This document shows, one piece after another, positions 62,337 to 64,000 of a stretch of 64,000 nt of DNA. The notes under the pieces were generated by a model. The model had not been told where the DNA came from, ran no database searches, and was given only the letters and a program-made list of their open reading frames with translations. The first letter of the stretch is position 1. Every line of letters starts with the position of its first letter. The translations under genes were made by a program, and so were the position numbers. The stretch comes from Linepithema humile (lineage: Eukaryota; Arthropoda; Insecta; Hymenoptera; Formicidae), in NCBI RefSeq assembly GCF_040581485.1, contig NC_090134.1:806001-870000 (forward strand), given 5' to 3'.

Positions 62337-64000
62337 TTATGATTTCGGTAATCTGTACATATTACCAGAGAGCAACAGTTGATGTTCCCTGACTTTTCTA
62401 TCCAAAAACTGTCTCAGTTCCGGTAAACCGCATTCTACAGTGCCCGGTCCCTGAGACGCGAACATTTTCAACATCTGATGAATCCTTTCTATCGGCAACG
62501 AATCCAGATTCGTTAACATCCCGACGATGTACGACCAAAATACTTGTAATTCCTCCTCTCTCTGATCGCTAGTCGAAGCCATTACGCTTTCAGTCTCTTC
62601 CTCTTCAACAATGTCGGTAGACAAGCGATTTTTGGACGTGCTTTCCTCCTGCAGGATATACACGTTGTTGGAAGTTTCCTTCAGGAGGCCTTGCGACACC
62701 CAGAATGTCATCTTACGTCGCAGAACAGTCGTTGGAACATGCATTATTTCTGCTAAATCCTGCAAAGCCCACTCACCTGCAAATCAGTCTTAATTTAACA
62801 ACGATGATCTCACCACATGACGAATCGACGAATAATGTATTCTTACTTTTGTCCTGGAAATGCAATATAATCGTCGCGTGTATCGGAGTGACATTTATAT
62901 CCAACTTTCTATCTTTCAATTCAATCTCCAAATTAACGTTTCCCAAATGAGGCTTCCAGCAGAGCGTTCTGTTTCCCTTCAAAGCCTCAAACGCTTTCAC
63001 ATACTTGTTTAATTGATTCTGTACAATGTTGGGTAGTTTCAATTTCCAGTCTTCCTTGAACGGTGGCCAAAATTGCGCGGATAATATGAGCGCAGAAGTG
63101 GGAAAAAGTTCCCTCTGCAAATTGTAACTAGTGTCGGAGTGAATGTTACCATCTATCCTCTTGGAATCGTAAACGTCTTTCAACATGACCTCGCAGTAAT
63201 GCAGCTGATTCTCTCCGAATCGTCTCTTCAACAACTCCAAGTGACGTATCTCGCGTTCGGTATGATAATTGAGTTGCGAGAGCAGTCTGTCCGCCAATAA
63301 AGTACGGTACTCATTAACAAATAAGTCTTGACTGCCGTAAACATTTACCAGCATAGAGATTATGTCGGACACTTTACGTTGTGTCGATTTAGCTGAAAGG
63401 ATGTATTTTTGTTGAAACTCAAATATACAAAGCCAACTGTAGCCAAATTTAATTTCAGTCATCGACTTGTCACTGTAAGAAAATCTAAAGTTTACCGGGA
63501 TCAGCGTCGACCGGATCCGGCATCCATTTCTCCCAATCCTCAGTTTCGTCGTCTGCTGAACCATCGTCCAGTTGCAGACACTCGCCTTTGATTAATTCGT
63601 CGGCCAACTCGCTCGGAGAATCATCAAGCAGGCTGTTAACGACGGAACGTACGGTATCTTCCCTGCTCCTTAGATAACTCCTAAAAGAAAAAAATCGTTT
63701 TTACAGATCGATGAATTGTGGTATCAGTATTAAATTTAGATCACAAAGAGATATACTCTGGTGCAAACAATAAAAAGCAATAAAAACAGAAATGTAATAC
63801 AATACAAGATAATTTTCTATTTTTTTTTTTTTTTGATCGTATCGATCAGTGTATTGATAAGACAAGAATCTCACTTGATAGGCTCTGTCACAGCTTCTAA
63901 AAGAACTCCAGTTGGATCGAGATGTTTGAGCGCTTTGATCGCGGCGATATAAGCGGTCACTATATCCGGCGTGTTTACACCAGGATGCAAGAGCCTCGTT
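62337..64000 (-). CDS. ANAPC2: ANAPC2, anaphase-promoting complex subunit 2 (5' part beyond window)
   Basis: Cullin-like catalytic-core subunit of the APC/C ubiquitin ligase. With the RING subunit APC11 it drives degradation of securin and cyclins. Minus-strand exons are >64000-63875, 63680-63496, 63392-62847 and 62776-62337 (TAA stop). All junctions are in frame. Conserved stretches include LLHPGVNTPDIVTAYIAAIK, SYLRSREDTVR, WMPDPVDADP, KVSDIISMLVNVYGSQDLFV, NEYRTLLADRLL, REIRHLELLKRRFGE and the cullin-fold ILSAQFWPPFK. The C-terminal winged-helix domain runs from EWALQDLAEIMHVP to REHQLLLSGNMYRLPKS, after an acidic linker ending in DQREEELQVFWSYI. The N-terminal cullin repeats lie beyond the right edge. 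The gene is convergent with how. The Drosophila counterpart is morula. Confidence 0.96.

Noticed and set aside
1..64000. CRISPR array, prokaryotic operon, or defence/toxin system
   Set aside because: All supported genes are spliced animal genes. The repeats present are microsatellites and transposon-type inverted or direct repeats, with no regular repeat-spacer pattern.

Overview
The window is animal nuclear DNA, almost certainly from an insect and most likely a hymenopteran (an ant is my best guess). It is AT-rich and holds seven intron-containing genes, all recognisable as widely conserved animal proteins. Introns have GT..AG ends and many contain microsatellites, and foldback and mariner-type repeats lie between and inside the genes. 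The gene identities rest on protein motifs and long conserved stretches. The hymenopteran assignment is inference.

Layout from left to right: the 3' part of DcpS (scavenger mRNA decapping enzyme, minus strand, cut by the left edge); an intergenic space filled by a 0.9-kb imperfect palindrome; PRPF40 (U1 snRNP-associated splicing factor, plus); ALDH4A1 (mitochondrial proline catabolism, plus); a repeat-rich spacer with a 472-bp palindromic MITE and an 85-bp mariner-type MITE; golgin-245/GOLGA4 (trans-Golgi GRIP golgin, plus); DDX18/pitchoune (nucleolar DEAD-box helicase, plus), with a tandem E-box upstream and an unusual 527-bp insertion in one intron; the large held out wings gene (how, a QKI-type STAR RNA-binding protein, plus, more than 28 kb); and the 3' half of ANAPC2 (APC/C cullin subunit, minus, cut by the right edge).

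These are housekeeping or developmental genes and do not form an operon-like system. Three of them (DcpS, PRPF40, how) act on mRNA. DcpS and PRPF40 are divergent, and how and ANAPC2 are convergent. Exon boundaries were worked out by hand from splice signals and reading-frame continuity. They close perfectly in frame for ALDH4A1 (568 aa), golgin-245 (1686 aa), DDX18 (572 aa) and the long HOW isoform (336 aa). Only the first coding exon of PRPF40 is doubtful.

I see no defence, toxin or prokaryote-like system. The most unusual items are: (1) the DDX18 intronic insertion, with identical 89-bp direct repeats, a 13-bp target-site duplication and an internal antisense tRNA-like sequence; (2) two alternative C-terminal exons of how, with ACTAAC motifs (the HOW/QKI binding core) next to the distal acceptor and in the region after the proximal stop codon; (3) a doubled CACGTG in the DDX18 promoter; (4) a Tyr replacing the first His of the DcpS HIT motif; and (5) four foldback or MITE-like elements of different families.
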